Below the pieces are notes generated by a model that had not been told where the DNA came from, did not search any database, and saw only the letters and a program-made list of their open reading frames with translations. From Hyaloperonospora brassicae (Eukaryota > Oomycota > Peronosporomycetes > Peronosporales > Peronosporaceae), in the NCBI GenBank assembly GCA_947650285.1, contig CANTFL010000449.1:43698-107697 (forward strand): a stretch of 64,000 nucleotides of DNA, read 5' to 3'. Position 1 is the stretch's first letter, and each line of letters starts with the position of its first letter. The translations under genes and the position numbers were made by a program. Of the stretch, positions 21,536 to 34,800 are shown piece by piece.

Positions 21536-22396
21536 GCCACGCTTCTGGCCAACGACGATCTACAAGATGCCGCACTCGAACACCCAATACGCTTGCAGCT
21601 TGCAGCTTGGAGCTTCCGTGCCGAGGTCTTCGAAGTTACGGCCACCAAGTCGCGTTCGTGCACAACGTATCCGGTAAACTCCATCGTCCTTTTGCCACGC
21701 GATTCCTGTCTCCTGGTGGTTTGACGCGCATGGAAACAATAGACAAGCGGCATGTTGTAACACACAATAAAACGTCGCATGACCACTGGTCCTTTTCGTA
21801 CTCTGTTCGTGTTCGCGACCGCGCAGACACGTAATCTCGAAACGCTCATCTTTCGGATACGTTTGTTTGTACGTTGTAGGTGCACAGGGTCACTCACCGA
21901 TTCCTTTCGAGCTTGCACAGTTCCATGAGGCAAAGGCAAACTTGCATGCACAGGTACGTACACGACGCGCCAGTCGAGCTGCCACTCCATCACGAACTGC
22001 ATGCTCTAGTAATTACTCATCGGTACCACCTATTATGCTTTAAGAGCATGTGGCGTTTTTGCTGAAGACTCTCTTTATTATGTAAAACAACAACGCACTC
22101 GCTAATGTTCGGATGTCTTGCGTGTGCAGGAACATCCCCCCGTACGTTAGGTAAGACACGACGAGACGCGCAATGATTGTGCGCGTGTCCTGGTAGATTG
22201 AAGACCGCCTATACGTCTGCGCAGACGCATGCAGGTTGGCGTTTAACACTTGTTGTTGCACTCGTATGACGTGGAACGAAACTGAAGATTCTCAACGGGC
22301 ACGTGACGACCGCATATCGTGCAATTTGATGACCCGAGTATGCACCCCGTAATACAGGATAAACAATTCATTCAACACCGTACGCTGACTACTATC

Positions 22397-23058
22397 TCCC
22401 AGTCCATTTAGTACTCAAGCGCCCTGTGCTTCTGTCTACCGCAGAATCGGCGCAAATCGATTGCTTCCTTGTTGTAGTGAGTGCCTTCGCGGCAAGCACG
22501 TTCGGCCTTGTATAGGCGACAAGATATTTGAGAGTCGCTCGGCACTTATTGAACGATGACTAGACGACTCGCCATGTCGAATCTGTTTACCCGGACGACA
22601 TATAACTTACAACGGAGGATGAAAGCGTATCTGCATCGACCAATAATGAAGAGAGACGACGTGTGCCTATGAACAATTTTTGGAAGACAAAAGTACGCTG
22701 GAAATCCAAGGACGAAACGACTACCATAAACGGTGCCGAGCCTGTATTAGACCGTGCGGAATTAATCAAGGACGGCGAAGGAGTGGCTCAAAAAGCCGAC
22801 GTGGCAAAAACACCGGTTAGGATCGAATCGTTTCATTTCAGAAAGGTGCCTGTCAAGTATCGGGTGGCAACGACGCTGATGCTTTCGACCCTTTTTGGAG
22901 CCTTAGGGCTTTTGGCGCTGCCAGCAGATCCCTCGTTCCTCGGCGTCATCTGTACCAAGACGAGCGCGCTTACAGAAGAAGCTGTTCTCGAGTCCTGTGG
23001 ACATGCTGACGCAGTAAGCGCCCCTTCTCGCCTTGTAGTTTTTTGCCTTTTGCCGTAG
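22397..23058 (+). pseudogene. RXLR-like effector pseudogene
   Basis: A degraded promoter block (CTCAAGCGCCCTGTGC, 22412-22427) is followed by a readable but broken effector. A signal-peptide-like piece (FLVVVSAFAASTFGLV) meets an in-frame stop at 22513, with further stops at 22561 and 22603. A TTRHVESVYPDD segment occupies the RXLR position, and NNEERRR supplies an EER at 22648-22656. The frame is then open for 131 codons (22663-23058): a NNFWKTKVRWKSKDETTT body and a hydrophobic segment (VATTLMLSTLFGALGLLAL). TTRH and RWKSK resemble the minus-strand paralogue at 46 kb more than the array copies. Confidence 0.65.
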
Positions 23059-25639
23059 AAGGGAGGTCAACATTAAGACGCGTACATTTCTTTAAATTTT
23101 CGAGCTACATGACTGTGCGATGCAAGAATTCCGTACAGCAAGCTGCATAGCTTCTCGTTGGATTGACCGTCGACATGAGCTTATAAAGTACAATTAGTCA
23201 TTTAAAAGTTTTAACGACCCGCCGACGTCCTGCCTTTAGAAGCCTGTATAACTCCCAACTGTATGCTAACTACCGACGTGTTAGCTCGAGCAAGCACAAA
23301 GCCCTGCCTAGATCTGAATTCTGGTCTTATCCTTGTCCGGGCGAGCCAAAGGCGAATGAATGGGTAACCAGTAGCTGATGTTCCTTATGGAGAATCCAAA
23401 GCCACATGACATGTGTGTGACAGCTGACTGAAGGCTGCCGTCAGTATATGATACTCTTCATGGTATTAATGGCTGTATTAATTAGTACCCCGGCCAAATG
23501 GCGAAGGCATCTTGTGTAAATGGCTACATGTAGCTTGTCAGCTTTAGTGATGTCTTGACTGGTTTTTGTCTGATCGTATAATGAAGAATTGGTTTGGCTG
23601 ACCGACAACATGTAGCCGCGTAGGTCGTAGTATAGCGACTCCAATCAGCAAGCCCCGATATGCCGCAAAATTGTTTGTGGTGGTCTTCGATGCGTAAGAC
23701 ACACCGACCATTCAGTATATTTGGGTCAAAGATTACTCGCTTACTTGTATGATCGCCGAAGCAGATCCTTCATTTCCCGGTTGCCTCTAGCACCTCCAAC
23801 GAAAACAGCAATGTATAAGAATCGGCGTAATAACAGCACCTGGACTGGATGCTAGTCATAAGACTCTGTCCATACCGTGAAAACTAAGAAGGCAGCGCGG
23901 TGCAGTGCATTTTATTGCTATTAGCAAACAACTGCTGCTTGATGGTAGAGGCTTCTTACAACTATAGCCCCTCTTGGAACTCGAAGACATGAGCTTATGA
24001 CAACATCTCTATCTTATGACGATCATCGAAGCAACAAAAGCACATATGCACAGGCGAACAATGCGCCAGTATGACAACATCTCTATCGTATGACGATCAT
24101 CAAAGCAACGAAAGCATATATGCACAGGCGAACGATGCGCCAGTATAATTATCACATCTTCGCTTGCTTGCATCACTGCATTTTACTACTCATCATCACC
24201 GTCATCTATGCTTCCATAGCTTTTGTTTACAGTGGTAGGTGTGGCGATATACAGAACGAGGAGGCCATCACCTTGCAGCAAATGGATTGAATACACGCAC
24301 TTTAGAGGCGCAGAGACAGAGATAATCCACCAGCAATTGAATCCCGCAGCAATTAAGGTCTCTTTATCGGCGAACTCCTACACCACACATAACATTTTCT
24401 TTGTACCCGTGCGACATACGATAGATTTACCGTAGATAAACCTTGCTTGTTCTGGCGTACATGCGTCAGTGGAAACATACACACGAAGAAGGCGGAAACC
24501 GACAACAAAAACTTGCAGTATGATCAACAGCATCTTGCACGATACCAAGTGCGATCCAAGTTGCTTCACACGCTCGTCAAGACATCCCCTCGCGCGGACG
24601 ACTCGATTATTCTAGCTGTTTTACCCAATCAACATATGGGATAATGATCACTCATGCAGTGCCGGTCACTGACAACGTAGTAGTCATGGCAGCTTGCCGC
24701 TTTACATTGCTATGGAAGCACGCAGCTCCTAGTTGTTACATTTAATGGCGTCGTGATACCAGTTACTTTACACAAGTCGCCGCATATAGTAGAATGAGGA
24801 CTATGTAGCTTTTGATGCATCGCGGGAGGTGCCGTCACAAATTAAACTCGTACCGTGCCAATGTCCCGAAAGATCGTGCCAAACTATCCCCTCTTGATGA
24901 TGATACGTTCTAGCTTCGCTATGTTAACAAGCTTACATACCTTAGTGTGAATATGTGATGGAAGAAATTAGTGTGTTCGGGCATTTCGTTGGTTAAACAA
25001 GACACTGATAGGAAAGTTGGTATCGTGGTATTACACGATGAGCCGAGCAATATTTATGTGGATAGTGCAGTAGCAGGTGGGTAAGTAGTTACTAGCACAA
25101 ATTTAAACTACTACTTTAATATATCTAAATAATAAAATAGTATTTACACATGAATTGATATCCGTGATGGTATCGACACACTTGCGGCAATCTCTGTAGC
25201 AATAATTGTAATAAGCGACTATAGATTATACTGATAACAGAAGAATCTACATACATTGATGACAGGTTGGATATGTGCACCATATTCGACAAACATAGAA
25301 GATGTTGAGGAAGCGCAATAGATTATATAAAAACGCTTAGTTCGAAAAAGCTATATACAATATCATAATCTTATCCTACAAACGAATTTTGATTTTTTCA
25401 TATATGTACAAAAAAATCGATAACATTTACGTATAAAGATAGATTACCATTCGTTGCGCGCGTCAAGCGCTGAATGAAATTTCTCCGACATGTAGCCTCG
25501 TCTATGGCAGCCAAAAATCAGTGTACCACAAAGGGCGAATATTACAACCGCCTTCGGTATAATTTTCTACTATACTAGGATAGAATAAGGTTTAGATCGA
25601 CATATTAATATCGTCGATATCGCGTCACAAGGTAGCCCC
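23059..25639. other. Relic of effector flank and AT-rich spacer
   Basis: No confident gene. At 24420-24670 the sequence matches, diverged, the downstream flank of the effector units near 1800-2030: the frame HTLVKTSPRADDSIIL parallels HTLVKSSLRVDKSLLE, and both precede gtgccggtcaytgaca. The region therefore continues an old, decayed effector unit. From 24900 on it is AT-rich with nothing I can name. Confidence 0.5.
23999..24146 (+). repeat. 74-bp tandem duplication
   Basis: Two adjacent 74-bp copies starting gacaacatctctatc (23999 and 24073) differ at a few positions (cttatg/cgtatg, cacata/catata). Confidence 0.85.
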
Positions 25640-27307
25640 ATTACATCGGCCCAACCTTGCGATTTTTATGTATGAATTATGCCTCATTATTTCTTGTGTA
25701 AATTTATACAAATTGTACACCTTTTTTTAAGGGGCCGCTATTCACCATTCGCTTTTTGCTAACCACCACTCACCCTATATTAAAACAAGTAGATATGTAG
25801 GTACGCACCCACCCTTCGATACCTACACCCCCCTGAAATAGGGGCCCCTCCTTAAGTGTCGTAACCTCCCAAACTAGGTACGGCACATTTATACGTACAA
25901 AATGCCATATAAATAGTCTTTGCTACGTACACACACCCTCCGTAATACATGCCTCTTTTATGTCAGCACACAGCCTAGCGCACAGCCTTGCGCATGACTT
26001 CAGCTTTCATTATCCGGTACCCCCCTATAAGTACCCCTACTACTATTTCCCCTATCTCAACGATATTTTCAATGATAATCATTCACACCGTGCTCCGTCA
26101 AATATTCAGTAGAATTTGGGTAGATCGAAATGATGGCGTTAGAATTCTCACTTGATCCCCACAGCGTAATTTAATCTTCTCACGCTAATTGCGCACAAAA
26201 AACATGTGCGAGTGAATTTTCAGGCAGAAATGCTCTCCCATAATGGCTTTTTTGTTTTGTACCGCGTATCAGTGAACATTTACACCGCACCCGATCGAAC
26301 ACAAGACCATCAGCAGCAGCAAGTGATTCAACAGCCGCCCCCACTAAAAAACTATCAGGCGCATCGTCAATGACCTACCGTCGCATTAGCAAAGTCAATC
26401 TGAGACGACACAAGTCGTGAGCATTGACATTCGTCTACCACACGAGCGCTCGTTCATTGCAAATAAATCTGATCATAGAATGTTAATATTGTGATGTTTC
26501 GGCGCTGCTGCACTGTCAAAGATTAAACGCAGCGATCCCCGAGCACCTAAGCAGGTCAAAGACAAATTTCTCGTCCACATAAGTCAGCAAATAATCATCT
26601 CGAGGTCGGATGTAAACAGACACAAGTACCCCAATTTGTATATGTGGCACCTGCTTAACTGGTCGAGTCGCGGTAACTGTACACCAGAACGATCGTAAGA
26701 CGTTCATTGACAATTGACCCAGTAGCTTCAAGTGACTGTGACGGAGAAGTGACAGTCGCTGCGTTCGTCCCGGCGCAAACGCCGCCCTACTCAGCATTAG
26801 GACGGACTCCTGCGGTCGTGTATACTCTTGTGAATAGAGGAACTCGTACAGAACAACAAAAAACAGATGGCGGGTACAAAAAATGATCAGGGCAACGCGC
26901 AGGTCACATTCTGCGCCTCTTACCTTCTCACCGCGGTAGCTCAAACGGACATGCGGCTGATTTGTTGCTCGCATTTCAGGCGTTATTGACATTGTTCTGG
27001 ACGCTTTTTAATATGGGGAAATCGTAGTAGGGGTACTTATAAAGGGTGTGCCGGAAAATGAAAGCTGAAGTCATGCGCAGGGTTGTGTATTAGGCTGTGT
27101 GCTACCATAAAAGAGGCCTGTATTACGGAGGGGTGTGTACGTAGCAAATACGATTTATATGGCATTTGTTTGTATAAATGTGCCGTTCCTAGTTAGGGAT
27201 GTTATTAAATTTAAGAAAAGATGTCTAATTCAAGGGGGGGTGTACGCATAAAGGGTGATTGTGTACATATAAAGCCTCTGAAATAAATTATGATAGGCCA
27301 ATGTAAT
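25640..27307. mobile_element. Non-autonomous TIR DNA transposon
   Basis: The left arm (25640 to about 26060) and right arm (about 27010-27307) are imperfect inverted copies. Outer ends are ATTACATCGGCC and GGCCAATGTAAT; inner parts share GCGCATGACTTCAGCTTTCA with its complement, and GGTACTTAT. Arms of 300-400 bp flank about 950 bp of internal DNA. I could not define the target duplication or superfamily. Confidence 0.7.
26516..26992 (-). CDS. Uncertain ORF inside the TIR element
   Basis: A 158-codon minus frame fills much of the internal segment of the TIR element. I see no transposase signature (no DDE spacing, no zinc finger). It may be captured or decayed sequence. Confidence 0.25.
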   Translation of the reverse strand: MSITPEMRATNQPHVRLSYRGEKVRGAECDLRVALIIFCTRHLFFVVLYEFLYSQEYTRPQESVLMLSRAAFAPGRTQRLSLLRHSHLKLLGQLSMNVLRSFWCTVTATRPVKQVPHIQIGVLVSVYIRPRDDYLLTYVDEKFVFDLLRCSGIAAFNL

Positions 27308-28304
27308 AAAATTTGAATACATAACTATAGCTCTCCCTCAGTACCAACGATTACTTTTTTATTCCACAGCCATCGACATTCGTAACACCGCTCACGTCGC
27401 TGGCATATATATTTACCACGAACATATTAACCCAGCTATGCTAGTCTAGAAATTGCGCGAGCTGCTTTTAACTCACGTTTTGCTGATGAAGGCTAAATTT
27501 TGACTGTTCTGCACACTAGAGAGTCGGGAATAAGATAGAAGGTGACACCGAAGCTGAAACTTTGCGGTGTTCACGCGCATCAAATGTGCCACCAAGCAGG
27601 AAAAAGTTAGGAAGCGGACGAATATATTGATTTGCACGTCAGTTGATACTATCACGTGCATATATTGCAAAGCGTCTACGTCCGTGACTGCGGTGTTTAA
27701 GTCATAACGTCACTTATATTGCCGTATTTGATGAGTCGGACGCAAGATAATCTTCGCTAAAATACCCATCCAAAGGTGAAGTTGCAATGCATATATCGAT
27801 GCTTGCGGGTCTTGCCGCGCGGTCGTGCGAGAAGCAACAGTAACTGCTACATTTTTTCGTGCGTATGACAAACCTAATACTAAACGTGATCGTAGAGACG
27901 TTCAGTCGAGACAAAGCAAAATGCTGTACAAATGACGGACGTCGATCGTGACAAGATGGTGACAAGGGCGTCTTTTGAATTGATAACAGATACCCACGCA
28001 TGAGCTCATTGACTGGAATTACATATTGATGAAACGAGACATTGAATTTCAGAGCAATTAGTTGTCGACATGGCGACACACGTGCCGCCTGTACAACGTT
28101 TGATGGAGCTGTCGAGGAATCTTTGGTACCCAACACAAGAAAAGCTCCGTTAAAAATTTCTTTGTTAATCACAGCCAACGTTGTTTCCATACATCCTACC
28201 GAGAAAAACAACAACATTACAGCAACAAGATATTTTAAAAGTAATACGCAGACGAAAGACTAGTTCGTTGATGCTCTCCATAATCAATCTTGAAAAGTAT
28301 GACT
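27308..28304. other. AT-rich spacer with one unplaced ORF
   Basis: No confident gene. The minus frame at 28217-27714 (167 codons) begins with a hydrophobic MLLFFSVGCMETTLAVI but lacks RXLR/EER motifs, and its 3' half reads as low-information sequence. I leave it unassigned. Confidence 0.3.
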
Positions 28305-28691
28305 TCATGATTTAGAAAAGGGCTTCTCGATAGAAAGCCAAGAATTAAACATTGACTTGACGAAGTCCTTCGTCACAGCAATTGGCTCTACCACCCGCGG
28401 ACATTCAGTATCTGCACCGTTGAAAGTCGCCACAAAGTCGCTGTCAAAGTACGTCACGTTAAGGTATATGTTGTCTCCACTGCTCGTCAGGATGCTGCCA
28501 GTTATCGTAATATACACACCAAAGACTTCGTCGCCGAACCCATATTGTACCCTTTCGAGCACTGAATATCGTTTCTTGAATTCATCAACCTCGATAATCA
28601 TGAGGCCATAATCGATTGCATTAATTGACTGAATCCGTTGTGCTCCTAAAATAGCGATCAGACTCAGACTCTCACACTCGTGACGGAACAT
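28305..28691 (-). CDS. Unidentified ORF, possibly an exon or gene remnant
   Basis: About 128 codons from the first ATG, with protein-like composition (INAIDYGLMIIEVDEFKKRY and later VYITITGSIL). A stop lies six codons above the start. No signal peptide, motif or neighbour helps, and I do not recognise the family. AT-rich surroundings make chance frames less likely at this length, which is the only support. Confidence 0.3.
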   Translation of the reverse strand: MFRHECESLSLIAILGAQRIQSINAIDYGLMIIEVDEFKKRYSVLERVQYGFGDEVFGVYITITGSILTSSGDNIYLNVTYFDSDFVATFNGADTECPRVVEPIAVTKDFVKSMFNSWLSIEKPFSKS

Positions 28692-28699
28692 CACGGTGG

Positions 28700-31600
28700 C
28701 GTACCCTTATGTCTGCCTGTACGAGATGATTGACTTATCTATACCGAACTCTGCGCTCTCGACGAACTAGCGTAGAGATAATGGAGCACATTTTTCATGT
28801 CTTCCAAGAACACCAGTTTAAATGTCATGGTGTAGGAGGCGGAGACAGAGGTGCTCTCTGACCAAGCGTAGATGGAGATCTCTTACCATGACTTGACCGG
28901 GTGAGCTTGAAGAGCACGCGCACCTTTTAAACGAGGTTTTAAGTTTACGTAAAATTTCCGTTGAATTAATATTCTTTTTACCAATTTACATTTAGCCAAT
29001 TACAGCGCGAGATGAGTATGCAGATTCTTGATATAATGGGAGTGATGGCTAGCAAAAAGTAAGTGGTTAAATGCGGCTAATTTATTCGTTTAAACAATAT
29101 ATATATATTCATAAATTACCGAGTCGCTAGCAACACGTACATCTGGTACAAAGATTGTGTATTAAGGGCTTCTGTACGCTTTCTTCCAGCATCCCGTCAT
29201 GCACTATCATGAGGCAAATATCATTGAAAAGTGGATCACGTCGTAAGAGATTATTACTTGGTCAAAGTGGGTACCGTATTCAACTCATCACCACTTACAA
29301 CATTTTCTTATCGAAGAGAAGATGATGGTGGCGTCTGCTCATGCTCTCGAAAGAAAGGATAGTTCATATGGACGTTAAAAAATATTTAACTATCATGAAA
29401 GTATAATTCTTACCATCAGAAAAAGATAGACCGCATCGAATATTTTTGATCGTAAATGACACTGTTATCGTGAGTCACTCGGTGACGATATGTCGATACT
29501 ATATATATATTGATAGCGATAGCGCCAAAATGATTATATAATTCCAATGAAACTGCACAACACTAAGAATAACACTTACGGCATTTTTTGCTTTCTAACT
29601 GTTGTCTAAAATACCGATTACTTTCGAGGCGGACACAAATGAGGAATCGTACCGCATTAAGTACTGTCATCAGTTTAAGCAACAATTGCATTTGTGACGA
29701 TGTATATTCTTAACGGCTACTATAAGGACTTTTGCAAGTAACATGAAGAGTCGAATGACTTCTTCTGTTAAAAACAAACTTTTTCTGAGGATATTGCAAC
29801 TTTTAAAGATTTACTTTTTTAACTTAACATGCGTTTGCTCATAACGAGCGTCGATTTTATCGCAATGACTGACACTGTCAATTTAATTTTATTGTAATTA
29901 TATTTGGTCGTATCTGCAAACCTTGCATGTTTAAAATTGCCAAAACGTAAAAAAGACATACTAATATTGTCCTGAGTAGGCGGTTCGTGCATGGGCATTA
30001 TAGAAACCTTCACTTGACCGCTAAAGGTAGTAATATTCATGAATATATAAAGGTTAATAATAAGACCTAAATATAGAAATGTTTGTACCTTTTAATCTAA
30101 AAAGTCTCTACCAATCGCTATGGCCTTAGAAATGTATGGGCACTTTAAGGCGCTAAATGAGTCTCATTATAGTGGTCCATGAGACCAATGCTCCGATCAT
30201 TGATAATGATCGAGAAATCGGATTGCAAAAGAGGGAGAGTAGCCGCATAAATTATAGAGGTGATATAAACGAGATCATCGGAAACCATGGATGTTTTGTC
30301 ACTTCCTACACTATAAGCGTCACACCACCATGTAAGTCTACCAGCGGCAGCGGAGGCAATGGCAAAAATTTTGCTCTATTTTCATGTCAAATCTTTTAGC
30401 AGGCTACGGCCATCCTCAATTGCTTAGATTGAGACCCGTAAAAGGCCCTCCAGCGTGATAAGTGCAGCTACATGATAATTAGAAAAAAGAAGATTCTACT
30501 TGCGATTACAAAAGATCAAATTATTGAACGAGAGTTTTCAACGGTGTATTCGTTATCAAGCGACGCAAATAATAATAGGAGGCGAAGATATCATGCGGAC
30601 CCTTTTATTAACTCATACATTATCCGATTGCTTTAGTTATTTCAGCAAAGTACTGTACACTTACAAAATGTAACTGATTATAAATCTGCCTTTATGCAAT
30701 GTTAATTTATTCTGAGTGTCCGTCGCTTTGTCTACAAAGTCTAACAAGAACATAATCATAGTTTAAATCGTGATCGTTTTTTACATTATTGTAGCGCTTT
30801 AATTTCATATATAGCGTGATATTTATAAGCCGCAAATTCGTCTCTATCTTTTGTTACAAGGTCGACGCCCCATAAAGTTGGCAATATCATTGAAGACATT
30901 AAATACTTTATCTTCGTCAGTCAGATATTAATCGTTCCAGGCTATTTCTTTATTTCCCACTTACTATCAATGGTAGTGAGATTTACCTATGTGCTCTTCC
31001 CGGTATAATGAAGGTTTTCGCGTTATGAGAAAAGGTCATATAGGCATATTCTCGAGAAGGCTTTTTTGAAAATAATTACGCTCGAAAACGTTATTAATTG
31101 TGTTGGCTAAGACAATTTTCGAGAATATATATTTTAAGCAAACATATACAGGTTGATGACAAAATTCGCCACCAAATAAAAACGGAAAGTCCGCTCATTG
31201 CCACGTATAATTCAATAAAAGGGTGATTTAATAGTAGATGTGCGCATTTCGCCAAAACCACAAGTTCGGATAATATAACGACTTCTTGAGTCGCAAACTA
31301 AGTGACATTTTCACGAATTGTTTTATAAAGTTTGTCAAAAGCCGGATGATCAGCATATATGTCTAAAAATTGACGATCATCACATATGGAAGAACACAGA
31401 TTACATTATAAAGAATAGGAAAAGATTCGATTCTATATATCGCTAAAATAGCAAGAACTGTGGGTATTAGGTAGCGGTTCGTGATCTATTGACTGCGATC
31501 AACACACGCAATGTTAAAGAAAATGATGGATTTGTAAAAAAAATTGCCATGAAGTCACAATGTGGGATCGACTAGGGGTAACTAATCTCCGATCATAAGC

Positions 31601-34600
31601 ATGAACACACTTTAAGCGGTAATTAATAGAAAATACACTCGGAATGGCGATTGCGCGATCTGCGTACGAGCATATTTTCAGACAATAATGTGGGTATCGC
31701 GACCCAATTTTTAGAACGACCTTATCGGTGGGATTTTCACCGATTGGACCGCACACGTCGATGTAGGCCACAAGTTCTATGTAGATCACGTAGTATGTGT
31801 CAATCACACCCCGTGATTTGCGATCTGTTATCTGCGACACAGCATCGCGAAACTAATACATTTATAATTGATATGATCCACAGACTTCAAGAATCCTATC
31901 ATAGCAACAAGGACGATACGTGGCTGCTTCAATAGTCAAAATAGGTACAGACAGACCTAATTATATTTTGAGGTTAGCGAAAATGGTAGTAACATTATGA
32001 AGGTTAATTTAAACTATAAGTAACTCTCAATATCTCCCAGATAAATATAACTTGCCTGCCAACGTCTTCACTGACATCAGATAACGTTCCCCAAAAATAA
32101 CCCTGAATTTTTTGCAAAGGCGCCGAGAAAGCTCACGACACAATTTAACCGGGATCGGGTGCTCGCAACCCTCATTGTTAAAGCCATACGATTGCGATAT
32201 GGCTGGATTATTCGAAGTTAGGTAAATAAGGTGTTACCGTTTTCAAACGAGATTATCCGATACAGATCATGGCGACTCGAGGGAGGCATCCATTAAGAAC
32301 ACGCAATCGTGTGAGAATATTCGCACGACGACCTCCAATCCCTAGCAATTTTCAATTAAATGAACTCAAACTTAAAAAAGAGAACAGCATTGCCCTCACA
32401 GCGGGTACAAAACACGAGGAAGGTTTAATTTCACCTGTTGTTTGTGTACAACTTCCGGTAATTGGCACGTCTAGGCAACACGGAAGGTTGAAGTTTGTGT
32501 AGCACTTTTTTACGACTCCTACTTAATAACTGTTGTGCATATAAAATTCTGCATAAACCACTTATTATGCGCAATGGCTATCATTATTTGGTGGGTATGT
32601 TAAAATTATCGTGGTATCAATTATTTAATATATATTGAGCTGCATCAACTGCCAAAAATGAGGAATGCAGGTAACCGATTGATTTAATGAAGAAGCTATC
32701 AAAGAGCTTGCGAGAACATACAGTCGATACATTTATCATCTCTTTCTGCGTGCCAGGCCTTAAGTAGATTGCAAAGTGTTGTTAACCTCCTGCTACATAC
32801 CTCCTAGCAGGTCATATATTCGTGAGCAACAGTAATTTCTAGCGGTTTAATATTTTGTAAATGTATGGTCTGTATCGGGCATAGTCTATTAGTTAAAATA
32901 TCATACTGAATGGGAAAAAGTATAGGCAAAATAATGAGAGGACGGACGATTCCATGGTTAATGCTTGATGTAAGCGAAGGCGTCGTACGATCTGCATTGC
33001 AACACAGGCATCGTCTCTTTGCACTTTGATATTCTGCACGATACGGAAATGATTGAGTAGGCAGAATTTGCCGTTACAAAATATATGTTAAAGTTTAGAC
33101 AGAATGATGTGTAGTTGTAAACCATCGCCGAAGAATTCTGAAAAAAACCGGATAAGTGATAATGTTTGAACATCACATACGATTGGTTGGATGACTTATC
33201 GACAATAGAAAGAAATTTATGGAAAAATAAGCATGCGAAAACGTTTTCATGACACTACATTGGAACGATTTGATTGATCATATCAGACCTTATCCGCCAG
33301 GAAGCACATGGAGCTCATTTACGTTCATTGTCTCATAGGCCAACTCTGATATGGCGTTTTCACTTCGTCTTGATCTTTACTGTTGTCGCCTCTACAAGAC
33401 CATACACCACTTGTCACTATTTTTCTTATTTTTCTTTTATTTAATATGGACAATAAATTTGCTGCCATTCCGACAAATACGGCAACATCGAGTAATTTAA
33501 TAGCTACGACAAACAAACTGTCTAATGAGAATGATTTGTAAACATTAGAGTAAAATATCCTATGTCTAAATTGATTGAAGATCTGAACTGGATTACCCTT
33601 CTTAAAGGGAAAGCTTTAGATTATGCATTAAGATATTTATATCTGTAAAAAACCTACTACAATGATGTCACATTACGAATTAGTGGGTCGTTAATCTGCT
33701 TACGTCACCTTACCCGCGTCTGTCATTGATATATGGATTTAATGGCATCATTAATGACACAAATTGTCGAATGCAAGGCCTTGTGTCACAGGCTGCATAT
33801 CTTACTTTCGAGGGTAATTTAAATTTGCATCGTCCTCTTATAGTATTTTGTTTTGCAAAAATCTGAACCAATTTAAAGGTCACATACATTTCTTAATCCT
33901 TCAAAATCACCTATCCAGCCCATACCTTGAAATAAGCCGACGTAGTTTCGAGCATTTCATTAGTTCTTAACTAAGTATATACTCGCATGCGTATGCCGGG
34001 GAGATCGCGGTCATACAAAGCAAAACCATATGTGAGCTTGCAGTAAAGCTGAGGATGAACACGGTAGTGAAGATTGTCCATAATTCTGTCAGCCGAGGCT
34101 AAGTGGATATACATGCATTCGAATTGTTTGGTCAGCATATGCAAATGAGAGAGCCACATCACGATAATTCTGCAGCAACTGAGGGAGCAAGATAAGATTT
34201 GCATAACTCCTCGACGGAACATGATATACTTGGCATCTTTTATATTATGTGTATAAATAGCTTAAATGAAGGATGTAACGGGTAGAACATTTATCGACCC
34301 TAAAAAACGAATAATACACAATACATACGAGAGTTTTATCGGCCTCGCTTGAACCGGAAATCGGTCTTGAACAAATGTAGTGACAAAGTTTAGCCAGGTA
34401 ATGGATCTTTCACTATGATGAAGACGGCTTACGGCCGGGGATGAGAACGAAAAAGTGAATTGTATTCAAATTGTTCCTATCTTTAAAACGAATTGCTCGT
34501 AGAAACCGGTGGCTCTCAGCCACCTATTTAGTGCTCTGTCTCTACCGCTTACAGGTTTACCTACCACTGGGTACTTACGTCTCGTAATATACTTTTATAA

Positions 34601-34695
34601 AACTCTGCTTTGTCATTTGCAGAATGAAAACGATTGCGTGGTCGTGGTGGGCGTAACTGAGGATGAGCCCCAGTTCTGGTGAGCCTTAAACACCA
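28700..34695. other. AT-rich gene desert
   Basis: Six kilobases without a frame I can defend. There are TA microsatellite tracts (29097-29108, 29500-29510) and many stops in all frames. A minus frame at 31840-31514 contains ELVAYIDVCGPIGE, faintly reminiscent of the copia integrase start (HxDVCGP), but nothing around it supports that. Confidence 0.5.
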
Positions 34696-34724
34696 AGTCG
34701 TAAGTGTTAGTCAAACTTAACTTG

Positions 34725-34800
34725 CGCATCGTGGGACTCGAACCCGCACCCACCCGCATGGAATCTTCCTTCCGAAACGACTAAGCCAATCGGTTGCTCC
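34725..34800 (-). mobile_element. tRNA-like SINE candidate with Pol III boxes
   Basis: On the minus strand an A-box-like TGGCTTAGTCG (34788-34778) is followed about 33 bases later by a good B box GGGTTCGAGTCCC (34745-34733). The ends do not pair into an acceptor stem and the T-stem has a mismatch, so it is not a functional tRNA. A tRNA-derived SINE is the best reading; such SINEs are known from Phytophthora. Its limits are unclear. Confidence 0.45.

Larger units (their letters stand above)
9939..22030 (+). repeat. Effector array, long unit L2, split by an LTR retrotransposon
   Basis: Second copy of the long unit. Homology to L1 runs from 9939 to 12058, is interrupted by the retrotransposon (12059-19746), resumes at 19752 and fades near 22000-22030. 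There the S/L sequence around gctctagtaaattgctcat becomes divergent. It is more diverged from L1 than S2 is from S1, and its effector (copy D) has a different C-terminus. Confidence 0.85.

Noticed and set aside
28305..28694. GTG start at 28694
   Set aside because: Eukaryotic gene; the adjacent ATG at 28691 is the only sensible start, and even that ORF remains unidentified.
31514..31840. Possible copia integrase fragment (IDVCGP)
   Set aside because: One short weak match; the following residues do not continue as an integrase, and no LTRs or other domains are nearby.
34725..34800. Functional tRNA gene
   Set aside because: Acceptor-stem ends do not pair and the T-stem carries a mismatch.
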